64,000 nt of DNA from Rhynchospora pubera (GCA_028095005.1 CM051460.1:290459074-290523073), one strand, 5' to 3'. Shown: positions 46,670 to 59,263, counted from the stretch's first letter. A program made the numbers and translations. Notes: generated by a model not told the origin, from the sequence alone.

Positions 46670-48590
46670 TGGTATAAATTGGTATGATCAGAAATTTTGC
46701 AAAAATAACATTTAGAAACACCTAACATAAAGCACGCTAGAAACGTTTTATTTTTTTTAAAAAAATATGATAGATATAAGGAATTGAAAAATAACTTTAT
46801 GTTCATTTATTGTTGAAATTAATTTGTTTTAAATATATTACTACTTAAATCTAAACAATATTATCTAAAGGAAATGGAGCCAACCTCGAACATTCGTTCG
46901 AAGCAGTCATCACGGGGCAGTTCAAATAGCTAGAGATTCTTTGGTACTAATGGAAGTTGATGAAGTCAACTGGCGACCATTTTCATTCTATTCTATATAA
47001 TATAAAAGAGTTAACATTTTTTATTTTGAAGTTATGTTGCATCATCTATATATGGTTTTGGAGTTTTAACTTTTTTAACTTATATCTGAATTTTGATCTC
47101 TTCTTCATTAAAGGATGTATATACTTGGTATAATTAAGGTGCATCGTAACTTTAGACCAATATAATTTTTGCGTGCTCCTATCCATTAGTTATCTCATAT
47201 TTTCTCTTTTGCATGAATCTGAAAAAAAAAGTGTCAGCCAACCAAAAAAAAAACCACTATTGCCGCAATGACGCTATAGTGCCAAAAAACAAAACCTCAA
47301 CAGCTCCTGTCAGCCTTCTTCGGAGAAAAAAAAAAGTGATAGATGTGTCAGTCCGAAAAAAAGGCTTATAGCGGTAATAGGAATGCCGCTATAGTCCCCT
47401 ATAACGGTAATGCTATTGCCGCTATAGGACTGAGTTATAACGGCATTCCTATTACCGCTATAGCTGTGCTCTTTTTAAAATTTTAAAGGTTTTTTTTGTC
47501 TTTTTTAAAATTGTTAGGAGCATTTTTGTCTTTTATAAAAATTTTCCTCTTACATTGTTTTCTAGCAAAGTACATGTAAATAAATCAAATCGAAAGTCAT
47601 CAAACTGTGTTCATCTAATATTGCTAGCTTGATGATGTCTTCAAACTTTCATCTTTTTTCCAGTTTGACATCACTATGCTCCTGCATGACCAAAGCCAGC
47701 AATCCAACGTATCTTGCCATAATTTCTTTATCCATACGGATTTTCAATGGAGCTTTTGCTACAATTTTTTTTTAAAAAATAAAGAAAAAAAACTCACAAG
47801 GTTAAAGAGCTAAAAACATACGACGTAGTACTGCAAAAATATTTCTTTTAAAGGTACAACTCATCCATCATTTGAAAATACAACCACAATTATGATATAT
47901 GAAAGGCATAACATTACACCTTTAAAAGTACAACTCTTTTATTTTTTTTATTTTCATATTTTTATGATGCATGCAATTTGTTTACTTTCCTTTGAACTGT
48001 ACACCATCAGACTTAAATGGAACCCTCCATAGAGTAAATACCATCCGTCAGATCTAACAGATCGTCACATAATCTATAGCTAGCATCATCAAATCCCCGA
48101 ATTCTTCTTTCCAAAAAAGAAAAAAAAAATCACTCAAATTAGTTCAAATATTATTAATGTAATTCCTCAATGTATATATGTCGAATTTTATGTTTTCCCG
48201 TAGGTTTACTTAAAACTTAAAAGCCAATTTGCACTCTATTGTGCCGTGGATTAATTTCTTCTGGGCCTATTTGGAAACTTTCATCATTTCATCATTAGGT
48301 CTATCAAGTTATGGCCCTTGGAAAAGCCTCTTAGGTCTACTGTACTGCTTGTTTTAATTACAGCAAATTCAAATTTCCGGAAAATATCCCAAAGTTCCAA
48401 ATTTCAAGTCATTTTTTAAATTGATCAATCTAGAACTCTTTTTTTTGTTCTACTTCAAATATTAATTCCTCTCCTAAAACTATTGTAGATCTGTTATATA
48501 GCTATCTGATCTTCAATTTTGTAGCCCGATTGGAGCCTATTATGAATTTTAAATAGCACTTATGTTTCTTATACATGCAGGGACTTCACC
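46670..48590. other. Intergenic region with a 100-bp palindrome
   Basis: No gene. Around 47362-47466 CTTATAGCGGTAATAGGAAT is mirrored by ATTCCTATTACCGCTATAG, with a centre near 47412. A related shorter CACTATTGCC..CTATAGTG palindrome lies at about 47253-47281. Probably small palindromic TEs. Confidence 0.5.
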
Positions 48591-48695
48591 AAGCAAATTA
48601 AAATGACTATTGAACTTGAGGAAACTTTCAACATCGGTACCGATAACTATTCCGATTTCATAAGAAGGTATCATAGCCATCTACTTGGTGTCCTA

Positions 48696-48883
48696 GGCTC
48701 CGTTTGGATGCGTTGAGAATAAGGTAGGAAGAAGGAAGAAGGGAAGAAATTTATTGGGAAGGGGTAAATTTATTGGGAAGTGTGTAACTTTTGTGAAGAG
48801 TTTGGATGGTTAGAAATAAATTTATTGGTAAAAGTGGTTATTCCTTATTCCTTATTCCGGGAAGAAGCCATCCAAACGGAGCC
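48696..48883. mobile_element. Tourist-like MITE inside RIP gene D, 188 bp
   Basis: Perfect 15-bp ends GGCTCCGTTTGGATG / CATCCAAACGGAGCC, TSD CTA (48693-48695, 48884-48886). Confidence 0.93.
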
Positions 48884-48942
48884 CTAGATAAGTTTCATAA
48901 TGGTCTGGGTGTTGTTGGATCGACAAACGATAATCCATGGAA

Positions 48943-50703
48943 TGTTAGAAAGTGTGTAATTTTCATTTATTTAGCTAATTACAAGTTAATTAAGCCAAGA
49001 ACATCACACACAAAAGATCTAGTACACAAGCTATTCAAACACACGAGAAAAAGGGTTGGAAGTATACCTTTCTTGGTATCGCAACCAAGAGGCTCGTTCC
49101 AACGGATTGGTGTCGGTGGCGTGCTCTCCAAGAACCTCCACGCCGTGCGCCTCGAGTCCACTAAGGAATTAACCACCTTCTCCAATCAATTATGCTAGTA
49201 ATTGAGAGAAGTGTGTCTAATTCCAAAGCTTTCCCTCTTCAAGTTAATTCTCCAATTAATTTAGTGGAAAAGCTTGCTCAACACATGAGCTAAGAGGTGG
49301 ATAAGAGAAGAGAGAAGAGAGGAAAAATTCTGAAATTTTTCCTTCCTCTTTGGAAATTTCGGCCAAGGGAGAGAGAGGAGAGAGATGTGTGTGGAGGCTA
49401 GGGTTTGCTCCCAAAGAACACTCATTTATATAGACCTCATACCCTAGTTCTCATCCAACTTTTGATGGACAAAAATGCCCCTCCCTAGCCGCACCTACCA
49501 ACCCTCAAATTGGGTTGGGCCTCAAGTCTAGTTGAGCCCAATTCTCTTCTATTTAATTGCACCTTCCATTGGACATTAAATTAACTAATTAATTTAAAGG
49601 CCCAATTGCTCAAATAATTAAATGTGTTGATTATAATTAATTATTAACTATTTAATAATTAATATGGAATTAGTCAATGCATTAAATTATTTCTATATGA
49701 TCTATTTGACTTAATTAATCATAACGGTCCACAACGGTATATGATTAATTAATCAACTTATCATATTTTGCAAAACCAATTGTTGCAAATAAACAATTAA
49801 TGCACGTGTGGTTAAATACCTTATTATGTGTGACCCTTTGAGGATTTATGCTATGTTGGACATGGAATTAAATCGCTATTTAATTCCAATAATCATAAGC
49901 GGTATCTAGCAACACGTTATGATTCCCAATTCACATAAATAGTGTACTGCTACAATATTTCAATCCTACATGAGAGAATAAATAGTTTCTCTATTTTGAT
50001 TCTTATGTCACACGATATCATTGTATAATCCAAGATAGGAACGTGTCATTCTTGCAGATTATACGTTTCTTGATCTAGAGATAATTGTATCAGTTGCTAG
50101 CAAACAATCTATCTCCATCAAGGGGCCCAAACAGATATCGTCACTCACTAAGTGAATTAATGAGGGACATACGGTTTTCTTGATAATTAGCTTTTCCCCG
50201 CACAATTCAAGAATACTTAAATCAAGTCCGTATAGCAGCCTTTATCAGGAATCAGCGGTAGACATGATTTATAGCATCTATCCTCATGTGGAAAAGATAA
50301 TCATCTCAAACTTAGAACCAAAATCATAACGAAATAAATAATGACACGTAACACAATCCATATATTTATTTCGTGGGGTCCAGTCCTGTACTATGTTCTA
50401 TAACATATACATATGCAATTAAGTTGGTTACTCTTAACCTATGATTTATAGAACTTAATAATCACTTAATCTGCATACTAATCTTATTGATAACTAATGT
50501 TCTCTGTTAATTATCAAGATTATGGACTTTTAGATTTATCGTTGTCATTTACTACTAAATGAATAACAGTGATCTATAATTCAGATCCTCAACCTGAATG
50601 AACTGTCAACGATTAAATCAAAGAACAAATGATCTGAAATCATCAATAACATAAACTATAGAAGTAGCCTAATAAGATTGGCTTCTAGGACATATCTCTA
50701 ACA
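48943..50703 (-). mobile_element. Solo LTR inside RIP gene D, 1.76 kb
   Basis: Ends TGTTAG..CTAACA with a 5-bp duplication TGGAA (48938-48942, 50704-50708). On the minus strand it begins TGTTAGAGATATGTCC and has a TATATAAA promoter motif (plus 49427-49434). No internal domains or primer site are present, so it is a solo LTR left by recombination. The length fits a large copia-type LTR; the superfamily is inferred. Confidence 0.88.
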
Positions 50704-51448
50704 TGGAAGTGGTCGAGGATACGCATTATAAACAGTATGAACAAAATAATTGAAGTCGTGACATCCCTTGAATCATTATGGGTTTATGGTCGTCGGATTG
50801 ACCAGTCAACTATTAACGACGACTTGCCAAATCCATGGAGATTGATATCTGACTACCAAAAAGTTGCTGGGTTCTCAGGTCTTGATGGATCAATTAAGAC
50901 TTTATTATTTAATGGAAACTACCCTTCTGATGCTGATTCCCTAAACATGGATAAGTTAAAATTGGATAATGCTATATCTGATATAGACACTTACTTGAGG
51001 CAACTCAACGGAAATCATCATCCAAACTATAGGAGAGCTCGAAATGGTTTCGCGATGATAGTATTCTATTTTGCAGAAGCATTGAAAGTATTGCCCGTGC
51101 GAGATCTTCTTATAAAAGCATTCGATCAAGGCCAGAACAACCTTCAGATTGGCAAGACAAATTTAGATTTAGCTCACAGTTGGTCGAAAGTGTCTGAAGA
51201 ATATATAAATGGTAAAGGTGGGAATGAAGCAGAACAAAAATTTTGGCTCTTGCTGTGTAGAGATGAAAGAAAGCTGAATGGTCTTCGCATTCGACCTCAC
51301 CACCTTCCAGAGTACTCAGGACCTGGTGAAGGCTCAGGAGCAGGTAAAAGTAGCTAGGTAGCTTTAGAAGTAATGTTAAAAATTGTGGGCCTAGAGGCAC
51401 TGATCATATTGTTTTGTTCTTTGTATTTCTTGGAAACTAAGTATGTAT

Positions 51449-52299
51449 CATGGTTCTGAAACTCGGAATCGGAATCGGAATCGGATTGTTGATCCAAGGA
51501 GTCAAACCGGATGAATCGGAAAAAATCGGATGAATCGGGCAAAAAATCGGATTTTTTGTGGAAATCATGTTTTATGCATTTAAAATTAAGAAAAAATTAC
51601 AAAAAATATAAAATTATTGAAATTAAAGATCGGAAGTATAAAATCAATTAAAATATAAAAAAAATATCATTATAGAAGCTCTTTTGATGCGTAAAAATTT
51701 TCAGGAAATAAATTTTAGAAATAATTAAATTAAATTTAATGATTAGTAAAATATTTTTGTAAAAAATATTTTTGATAAGAAAACATTCCCTAAAACATCT
51801 TAATTTATCAGTTAGGATCCTAGAATAAAAAATTTAACATTTTATTGTGCTTTGGATATATATATATTTTTTGAAACATGTATGTTTGTTTAAATTTGTT
51901 TTCAACTCAGAAAATTTTGGATGGTTCGATTTTTAAAATACACTGTGAACTGTGAACTAGATTTGTCCAGTTGGACCTTTCTTCCCCAATATCAATTTTC
52001 CGTCCCCTTTCTTTTATGCCGCGATAAAGAAAAATAGGCCGATCCACCCAACAGAGACGGCGGCGCCCTCCTCCCATTCCATTCCCCCAGCCTCCCACGC
52101 GTCTTTCTCGACCCTAACCACCTCAGGCGCTGTTCCCGACATTCCTTTCCCCTCTCTCCGTTGAAAAACAGCACCATTAATGGCGGTTTTTGATGATCTC
52201 ACCATTCCGTTCCAAACAGCCTAAAATCGACTCGGCCACCTCCGATTCCGATCCGATTCAGCCGATTCGAATCGGAATCGGCCGATTTTTTGAACCATG
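51449..52299. mobile_element. Non-autonomous hAT-like element, 851 bp
   Basis: Ends CATGGTTC / GAACCATG with an 8-bp duplication GTATGTAT (51441-51448, 52300-52307). Both subterminal zones are packed with GAATCGGAATCGG repeats in opposite orientation. A GC-rich leader-like segment (about 51950-52200) may be captured host sequence. It starts about 90 bases after the stop of gene D. Confidence 0.9.
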
Positions 52300-52307
52300 G
52301 TATGTAT

Positions 52308-53000
52308 GCCTGCTAATTGAGCTTGTATTCCGTCCGGAATCAGCTTAATTTATTAGATGTTAGGGATAGGAGGAGGTACTGGTTAGCATAGATCGATGTA
52401 TGGGTTTTTTAGTTTAAAGCCAGGGATGCAGTTAGGAGTATGTAGTAATTAAGCTCTTTCTGATGAAGGGAAACCAAATATACTTATAATCCGTGTTAAT
52501 CGTTGAACTATTTCGTTTAATTATGATGACGCGCCAATAGTACGTAGTTTGGACTGCACGCATGCATTCAACACCAAAGTCACACGGGCTAGCTGCAATG
52601 AAAAGTTTATACGAGCCATATATTATGGTATTATTGAAATTTGTTAATTATTATGTGACAAAATTTTATATCCTGGCCATATGTTTGCAAAGTTATTATT
52701 TAATTAAATATATTCACATTGAACGTTCCAAGCAGGCAGATACCACGCCCTCAAAACCAACTGCCAAGACCAAGGCTCAAAAGATCTTAATTAATTTGAT
52801 AACACTTTCGACCAACGTTCAATGAACAGGCATTATTATCTCGCCAATGTAGCCACGGTACAGCTATCCTTTCTTTGTTGACTTTCCAACTCACCTTTGT
52901 CTGAGTGATTAAACTTCTATTATTCGCACCAGTGCTAAGTACAACTGTCGCAAGTGAGATATGGGCACGTGTTGGTTGCAATTTGCAAACCACTTCTCTA
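52308..53000. other. Non-coding interval
   Basis: No supported gene. Confidence 0.4.
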
Positions 53001-53001
53001 C

Positions 53002-53102
53002 GGCTCCGTTTGGTAACTTTGTAAAGAGTTTAGATTATTTATAATAAATTTGGAAGTAAAAAAAAACCATTCTCTTATTCTTACTCCTATCCAAACGGAG
53101 CC
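53002..53102. mobile_element. Tourist-like MITE, 101 bp
   Basis: Ends GGCTCCGTTTGG / CCAAACGGAGCC, TSD TAC (52999-53001, 53103-53105). Confidence 0.9.
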
Positions 53103-53105
53103 TAC

Positions 53106-53952
53106 GATAAAACAGTACAATGCCTTGATGAATCCTCCGCCTTATTGTACCAGTTGTTGAATCTGTTGATAGTCCAATCCGCAGAGGCGAATCGCTTTGA
53201 AATCCCTTCGATGAGTTTGTTCATGAGGGTATTCTCGTGGAGAAAATTAAATCGTGGACATATATAATGGGTAAATGTCTCGATTCAGAAGCTTTTGAAC
53301 ATTTAAAAAATTTCAAACTTAATATATTTTCTTAATATTTCATTATTCTTTAAACATAAGTATTATATATTATAATATACGTATATACATGCATGCATGC
53401 AGGCGTAGTGTGGAGATGTGTAGGATCTTTGCTTGTACTCATTTTGCTCTTTAGTTGCGGGGTTCAGAAGTGTGCGCGCACAACGGCTCATACAAAACCA
53501 TTTGTTATTTTTGCAAATGAATAATATGGGTCATTGGATTGGAATCGTGTGGCCAGGCGGTCAGGTTACGATAATAGTGTAATACATTTTGACTGTCAGT
53601 AAGGATTATCGAGAAAGAGGAAGAGAGGAAGGTGGCCGGCGTGGAGCTTGGGAGCACCGACGACTCTCGACATGGCGAAGATGGGACAGAACCCTAGAAG
53701 GGGAGAGAGAAAAGAGACCGAGAGTCGAGACTCGAGAGAAAAGGAGGGAACCAGAGATCGAGGAAGGTCAACGGAAGAGAGATAAAATAACGGGCGGGGC
53801 AATATCATTTTTTTTAATTTTTTTTAATAGAGGCTAAAAACTTACTATACTTTTTTTTTCCCCCAACTAAAAGCCCGTAGGCAAAAGAATTAATTTGCCA
53901 TACTAGTTTGCTTCTCCAGCTCTTGTCCAGTACTGTTGCGAAAACAAAGTAT
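53106..53952. other. Non-coding interval with leader-like GA-rich segment
   Basis: 53600-53790 is GC- and GA-rich, resembling a gene leader read on the minus strand. No coding exon is attached. Confidence 0.35.
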
Positions 53953-53961
53953 AAGTCTAGC

Positions 53962-56900
53962 GAGGAGGGTTCCGGTGCCTACAAATTTTCATTGCCACAA
54001 ATGCCACAGATCCTGAGCCGTTAGATCTAAATTTGATAGACGGTCTAGATCAAACTCATTCGAAATGCTATCGCTTTGTAAAATAAGAAGCCAAAGGTCG
54101 AAAGAGAAACCAAACCTTCGACAATGCTTGCGTCGCCTTTCCCTCTGTCGACAGCTTGATCTCTTCTCAACTCTCGATCTCTAGCTCTCTCTCTCTCCCC
54201 TCATATCTCTAGCTTTCTTCTCTTGCGATCAAAGCTTGTGCTCTTACCTCTACTGTCGCAGTCCCAAGAGAACTCGAAACCCTAGTTTCTTCACCGTCTT
54301 AATTGTCGACGAATTGCTACTAAATTTGCTTTCAGAGGTTCGAGTGTCTCGTTTTTTTTTTTACCTTTTTTAATCCTTCAGTGTGATGTTTATTACTTGA
54401 ATTTGCTTGGTAGGCGTTATAATCTGGCTGAACTTTATTCACGAAATAAATCGAGTTGGGAGTTTGAAGGTAATTGTTGGTTTTATTGGCTCACATCTTG
54501 AAATGATACCCTCTCTCTCTCTCTTCGTCACTCACACATCTTAATTAAAATGCTTCGATCAGTTTTAGGCTTTTAGCTAATCCATATGATACTTTTCAAT
54601 GTTTAATCAAAGTGGTGCTTATAATTTCTTTTAAATAATTGATGATGTTCGGTTTTGAATTAGTGTGATGCTAATTTTAAAAACCTGGTTTTTAATTTTG
54701 TATGTCATGATCCACTTTTGTGCATTGATTATGTAGAGTTTACAAATTCCATGAGATTAAATGAAGAAATTACTACTGAGGTGGATTCTGAAAGCAATAG
54801 AGTTTAAGCTAGAAATTAGAAGTCATACCTATTAGATCCATTTCATCTGGGAAAATACAAAAACCATCTTGTTAGAAGTCATAGCTAGAAATTATAGCTG
54901 AAATATGGATCCAATAGTTCTTTATAACATTTGGAATTGCATGCACTTAGTTAATTTTAGGTGGACGAGGGTATCAAGTTGGTACAAGGAAGATTCACTT
55001 TTTAAGCTAGCTGCTAGATATGGTGTCAGATCAGGTATTTGGTATGTGGTGTGATAAAAATTACTAGTGCTATCAGCTAAGGTTGATATTAAGGCCAACT
55101 TGGGGTATATAAAGATTAAGGTTGGAGTGAAGAAATAGACAATTATGTTTGAAGCTATCAGCTTTATTTGTTTATGTATTCCTTTCTATGTGTAAAAAGA
55201 TTTATAATATATCACATGTTTGGTAGGTTGGCCAAACATACATGATTTGCAAAACTGAATGCTAGGGAATTAATAGATGCTGGCTGATTTAGTTAGGTAG
55301 CGAATGTGAAGATATTTTCGTTGTTCGATTTTATATTGCTGAACGTACATTTTGTTTTGCTCAACTTGAATGTGAGATGACTGTAAGCTTGAACCATTTA
55401 TAAATGAAATTGTTTGTAAGCTTGATGTAATCTGGGTTGATGTCAATTTGCTATGAGTTTCGACACAAGTTACATTGTCCTGCATTCCTTTTAGTGAGTA
55501 CTGCAATGAGTCATCAATTGATTTTTTTTTTTTTTTTTTGAGAAATGGCCCATAGATAGTTTTTTTTTTTTTTAAAAAAACACCAAGATTGTGATACAAG
55601 GTGCTGAGATTACAATCCAAAATCAATCAAAACCCACCTCTCTAAATCTTTACTACAATCTAGAAAAGTTATCAAACAACATTAAGATATAACTGACTAG
55701 AATTGAGAAATCAGAATAGAGAATTTTGAAGAATTGTTTATAGCTCATGACGGTTCAACTAGCACAAGGATTTTATAGAAAGTTGCCTTAAGATAAGCTA
55801 CCTTCACGTACTTGTTATATGCCAAAGCAGCATCACCTATTTTGCTAACATCTTTCATATGACATGTGTACAGAATCTGTGGGGAAAAAAAAACGCAAAA
55901 TCTTTAAAATAAAAAAGATCTTAAAACCACACAATGCAGTCACATTGATCTCTAATTTAATTTTGAAAATGAAAGAATATAGAGCATTCGTAGAAGAGAA
56001 AATAGGAAAGGAAGGAGACGAAAGAGAAATGAATTCTTGATTTTGTCTTAATTGTCTCAATACAATCTATCTCCTCTATATATAAGCTAATCCTATTACA
56101 AAACTTCTGTAACAAAAAGTTTGTTATCCCTTATCGGTTACAAGAGAAAGAATATGGTATAAACAAATTAGTTGCTTCTGATCCTCTGTGGCTGAGCTCG
56201 TGTGTTTCAATGACCTTCAACATATTTACCAGTATCGGATGAAGCTGTAACAGTCCTGTTACCATTAACTTTACCAGCACCCTTATTAGAAAATCTGTAC
56301 AGATATAAAATGTAAGACAAGTTATTCTATTTTTTTTTCAGATTTTTTAACATAGGGTACTTACGGTAAACACCACTATGCTCAATTTTAACAGAATACC
56401 AAGGGAACATACAATTATACAAACCACTACAATTTGGTCAAGGAAGTAATAATACTCAGTTTCAGTTGTTCTTTGTACGCATGCAGTGAATTAGTATTTT
56501 AATTAGTTTATGCACGAACTCCTTACTGTCAAGAAAATTCAATTAATGCCAACCCAGGGTTTATAATCCATGTCAATAAAATTCAATCAGTATATTTAAG
56601 AGATACTCTAACCTTTGAAAGCAAATTTAGGAGCAGTTCGTCGATTGAGATGATGGAGAACCTAGGGTTTCGAGTTCTCTTGGGATTGTGACAATAGAAG
56701 CAAGAGAACAAGCTTCAATCGAAAGAGAAGAGAGCTAGAGTGACGAGGATAGAGAGAGAGCTAGAGAGGGAAAGTCGAGAAGAGATCGAGCTGTCAGCGA
56801 AGGCGATGCGAGCAGGGAGGCCGTCGAAGGTTTGGTTCTTCTCTTTCGCTCTACCGCTTCTATTTTTTACAAAGCGAAACAACTTTTAATAAGTTTGATC

Positions 56901-56986
56901 TTGACCGTTTATCAAATTTTGATCTAACGGCTCTAGATCCGTGGCATTTGGGGCAGCCAAAATTTGTAGGCACCGGAACCCTCCTC
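53962..56986. mobile_element. MULE with ~390-bp terminal inverted repeats, 3.0 kb
   Basis: Both ends begin GAGGAGGGTTCCGGTGCC. The arms (53962 to about 54350, and about 56605 to 56986) match throughout. A perfect 9-bp target duplication AAGTCTAGC flanks it (53953-53961, 56987-56995). Each arm holds what looks like the same gene leader and intron start (CTCGATCTCTTCTC, then CTCGAAACCCTAG) pointing inward. No transposase is seen. The interior has GAGGTGGATTCTGAAAGC (54779), matching a segment in the 23.4-kb MULE, so both elements carry pieces of one source gene. Confidence 0.93.
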
Positions 56987-57029
56987 AAGTCTAGCTGCCA
57001 TTGACCGGACTCAAATCCTCTATGACAGT

Positions 57030-57345
57030 ATAAGTCTACAGCCCTTACAATTTTGTTTATAATTAAAAATTTAAATATTAAATCTAAATCGTTGATCTTA
57101 TTTAATTTTATGAGCGATGAATTTTCATATAAATTTTATACAATTTGGAGTTGATTTAATATTCGATTAAGTGATCAAATTATGAACGTATTAAAATTAA
57201 TCAGTTAATCAGATTCGTTTATTTGTTGACAACTTCATCTAATATCAAATCAAATCTAAAATTTATATGAAAAGAAATCGCTAGTAAAATTGAATAAGAT
57301 CAACGATTTGAATTCAGCATTTGAATTTTAAAATTTTTTAAGTCC
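57030..57345. mobile_element. Old foldback relic
   Basis: The interior shares AAATCGTTGATCTTATT, TGAACGTATTAAAATTAATC and the mirrored AAGATCAACGATTTGAATT with the foldbacks at 16.4 and 21.9 kb, but the ends are decayed. Confidence 0.6.
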
Positions 57346-57508
57346 GCCGTTGACCCATTGTTAATTGGCAAAATGGGTAGCAACTAGCAACTCATTCGTT
57401 TATTTCTGGATTTAATTAAATATAATACTCACGCACCAGTTAATCCACAGTAGCGTCCACATGATCTTATGATCCAAGTTGGTGGGCCCATGGACGATGT
57501 AAGAGTTT

Positions 57509-57549
57509 TTTTTTTCTTTTTTTTTTTTTGATATTAGGCCGTAGCCTCG
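57509..57549 (-). mobile_element. Extremely truncated LINE tail
   Basis: On the minus strand GAGGCTACGGCCTAATATC then a long A-rich tail. Flanked by a 14-bp duplication CGATGTAAGAGTTT (57495-57508, 57550-57563). Confidence 0.8.
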
Positions 57550-57787
57550 CGATGTAAGAGTTTGGATAATAAAAGTAATCTAAGCACATTAGATATATCA
57601 AGAAATTATTTCGTTTGCACCACTTTAGAGGGAATGGTTTCATTATGACCGTTCGATCTAATTTTGACAGTCTGCACGAATTTCGATGGATCTGATATAA
57701 ATCATATGGCATTCATCCTTGATCAGACGATTGTAATGAAACCACCGCCCTCCGCAGCACTGTAGAGGATATGAATTGGATATGTTA

Positions 57788-57930
57788 TTTTTTTTTAAGA
57801 TAAATTGGGGATCAAGCCTCCCAACTTATTTTTAAATTAAATTAAATTAAATGTCTATAAAGATCCCCAGCCGGGTTTCAAACCTGCGACCTCTCATTTG
57901 AGATGCATTGCTCTTTGTCACTAGATCAAG
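57788..57930 (-). mobile_element. tRNA-derived SINE (minus strand)
   Basis: On the minus strand TGATCTAGTGA (A-box-like) and GGTTTGAAACC (B-box) lie about 24 bases apart near the 5' end. The 3' part ends CAATTTATCTTA and a poly-A tail (poly-T at plus 57788-57796). It abuts the left edge of the C'/E' duplication. Confidence 0.75.
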
Positions 57931-59263
57931 AATCTACTTGAACAAGGGTCCAGTAAAAGGAGAGTACCAAGAAATTAAAGAGTGCATTATACCCTGCAAA
58001 ACATTATGTCCATCGTCCTTTATATTCATTTGTTAAAGGCGTGTCCCTCGGAGGGGTCAAAAAACAGCAATATGTGGGAGATAGATTTGATAAAGCACGT
58101 ACACAGGTAACATTAAACAGAGAGTTAAAAAAACATATAGAGGAGCGGTTTCAATATCAATTAAGCATCAGATATCACAAAGCATATAAGATAAGACATC
58201 ATACACAGGCAGACAAAGTGAGGAAAGTAACAAATCCATACATGGACAAACAATAGTAGCCAAGGAAATTTGCGCAGTTAGAGAATGCATATCAGCATAT
58301 TCATCAAACATAATCAAAGAAGCATAGACTATATATGATAATAGTAAGCAAGATAATACTCAACAAAATCTTGACACTCCATCCAAGCAACCTTAACCAA
58401 CAGTTTGCCGTGATTGGGAGAGAATGAATTTCTCATCAGAGTTTGAAATAGGATCGAACTCTGCCATGTCATCAATGACTTATACATCACCAAGTTTAGT
58501 GCCTACTTCCATGCACACATGAACAAGCAGATTTGATTTGTGTGGGATTACAATCATCTTCCTCGGCAAAGGGAGAGGGATGGACTTGCCAAGTTTGAGA
58601 GTGACAAACTCATCACTCAACTTGTGGAAGAGCAGACTTTTCGCCTTTGGGTTGGAAAGGAGAGTATTTGATGCACTCAGTGTCCCATGAACTTGAATAG
58701 ATGCATCTTCTTCCTTTTGGTTTTCGAAGTCAACAAAATGAACATCCAAATGTGCCTCCTCTGCATCAGTGTAGACTGCAAAATTTAATTCCAAATGGTG
58801 GAGGCCAACAACCATCATGCATATAACAAGTATAAAGAGTTAAAATCCAAGGAAATAAGATTACTTCATCCTCTACAGCTATGCTACGTTTTGGACCAGT
58901 TAGAGTGACAGAGCCCTGTGATCAAACAAGAGCAAGGACATTAATTAACTAGAAAGTCATTGACTAGTTTAATTAGATTATTACTCGAGACATGCATGTG
59001 ATGATTTAGATCAAAGTTGTATCTGTGAATTTCCTTTTTCCAATTATTTTTATGTGCAGTTTTCTCCAATTGAACTACAGTAGTTCACGATATATATGGA
59101 AACCATATTGCATATTAAAATTGGCAATCACAACCAAGGTTTTGTGCAATGACCAATATGAATAGTTAATTTTCATATTCCTCCTTGCTTGATAAATTGC
59201 ACAAAACCATGCATACAATTAGTAATCATTGCTGCTAAGGTGGAGGAATGCAGAAAATACTAA

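Larger units (their letters stand above)
48603..51357 (+). pseudogene. RIP-domain gene D, split by a MITE and a solo LTR
   Basis: Paralogue of gene A. The ATG at 48603 follows a CATGCAG acceptor. Coding segments lie at 48603-48695, 48887-48942 and 50709-51357 (TAG). The interruptions are a Tourist-like MITE and a 1.76-kb LTR, each with its target duplication. The segments keep one phase and show no stop of their own, so the insertions look recent. The last segment has FNGNYP (family active-site Tyr), FAEALK (catalytic Glu, with Lys where the family has Arg) and HSWSKVSEEY (Trp). As in gene A, Trp replaces the first active-site Tyr (LESLWVYG). Both the split and the Arg-to-Lys change argue against a functional enzyme. 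The C-terminal tail is Gly/Ser-rich. No DUF6598 follows. Confidence 0.85.

Noticed and set aside
51907..52205. Overlapping minus-strand frames at 52 kb
   Set aside because: They lie inside the GC-rich core of the hAT-like element, with no domain.
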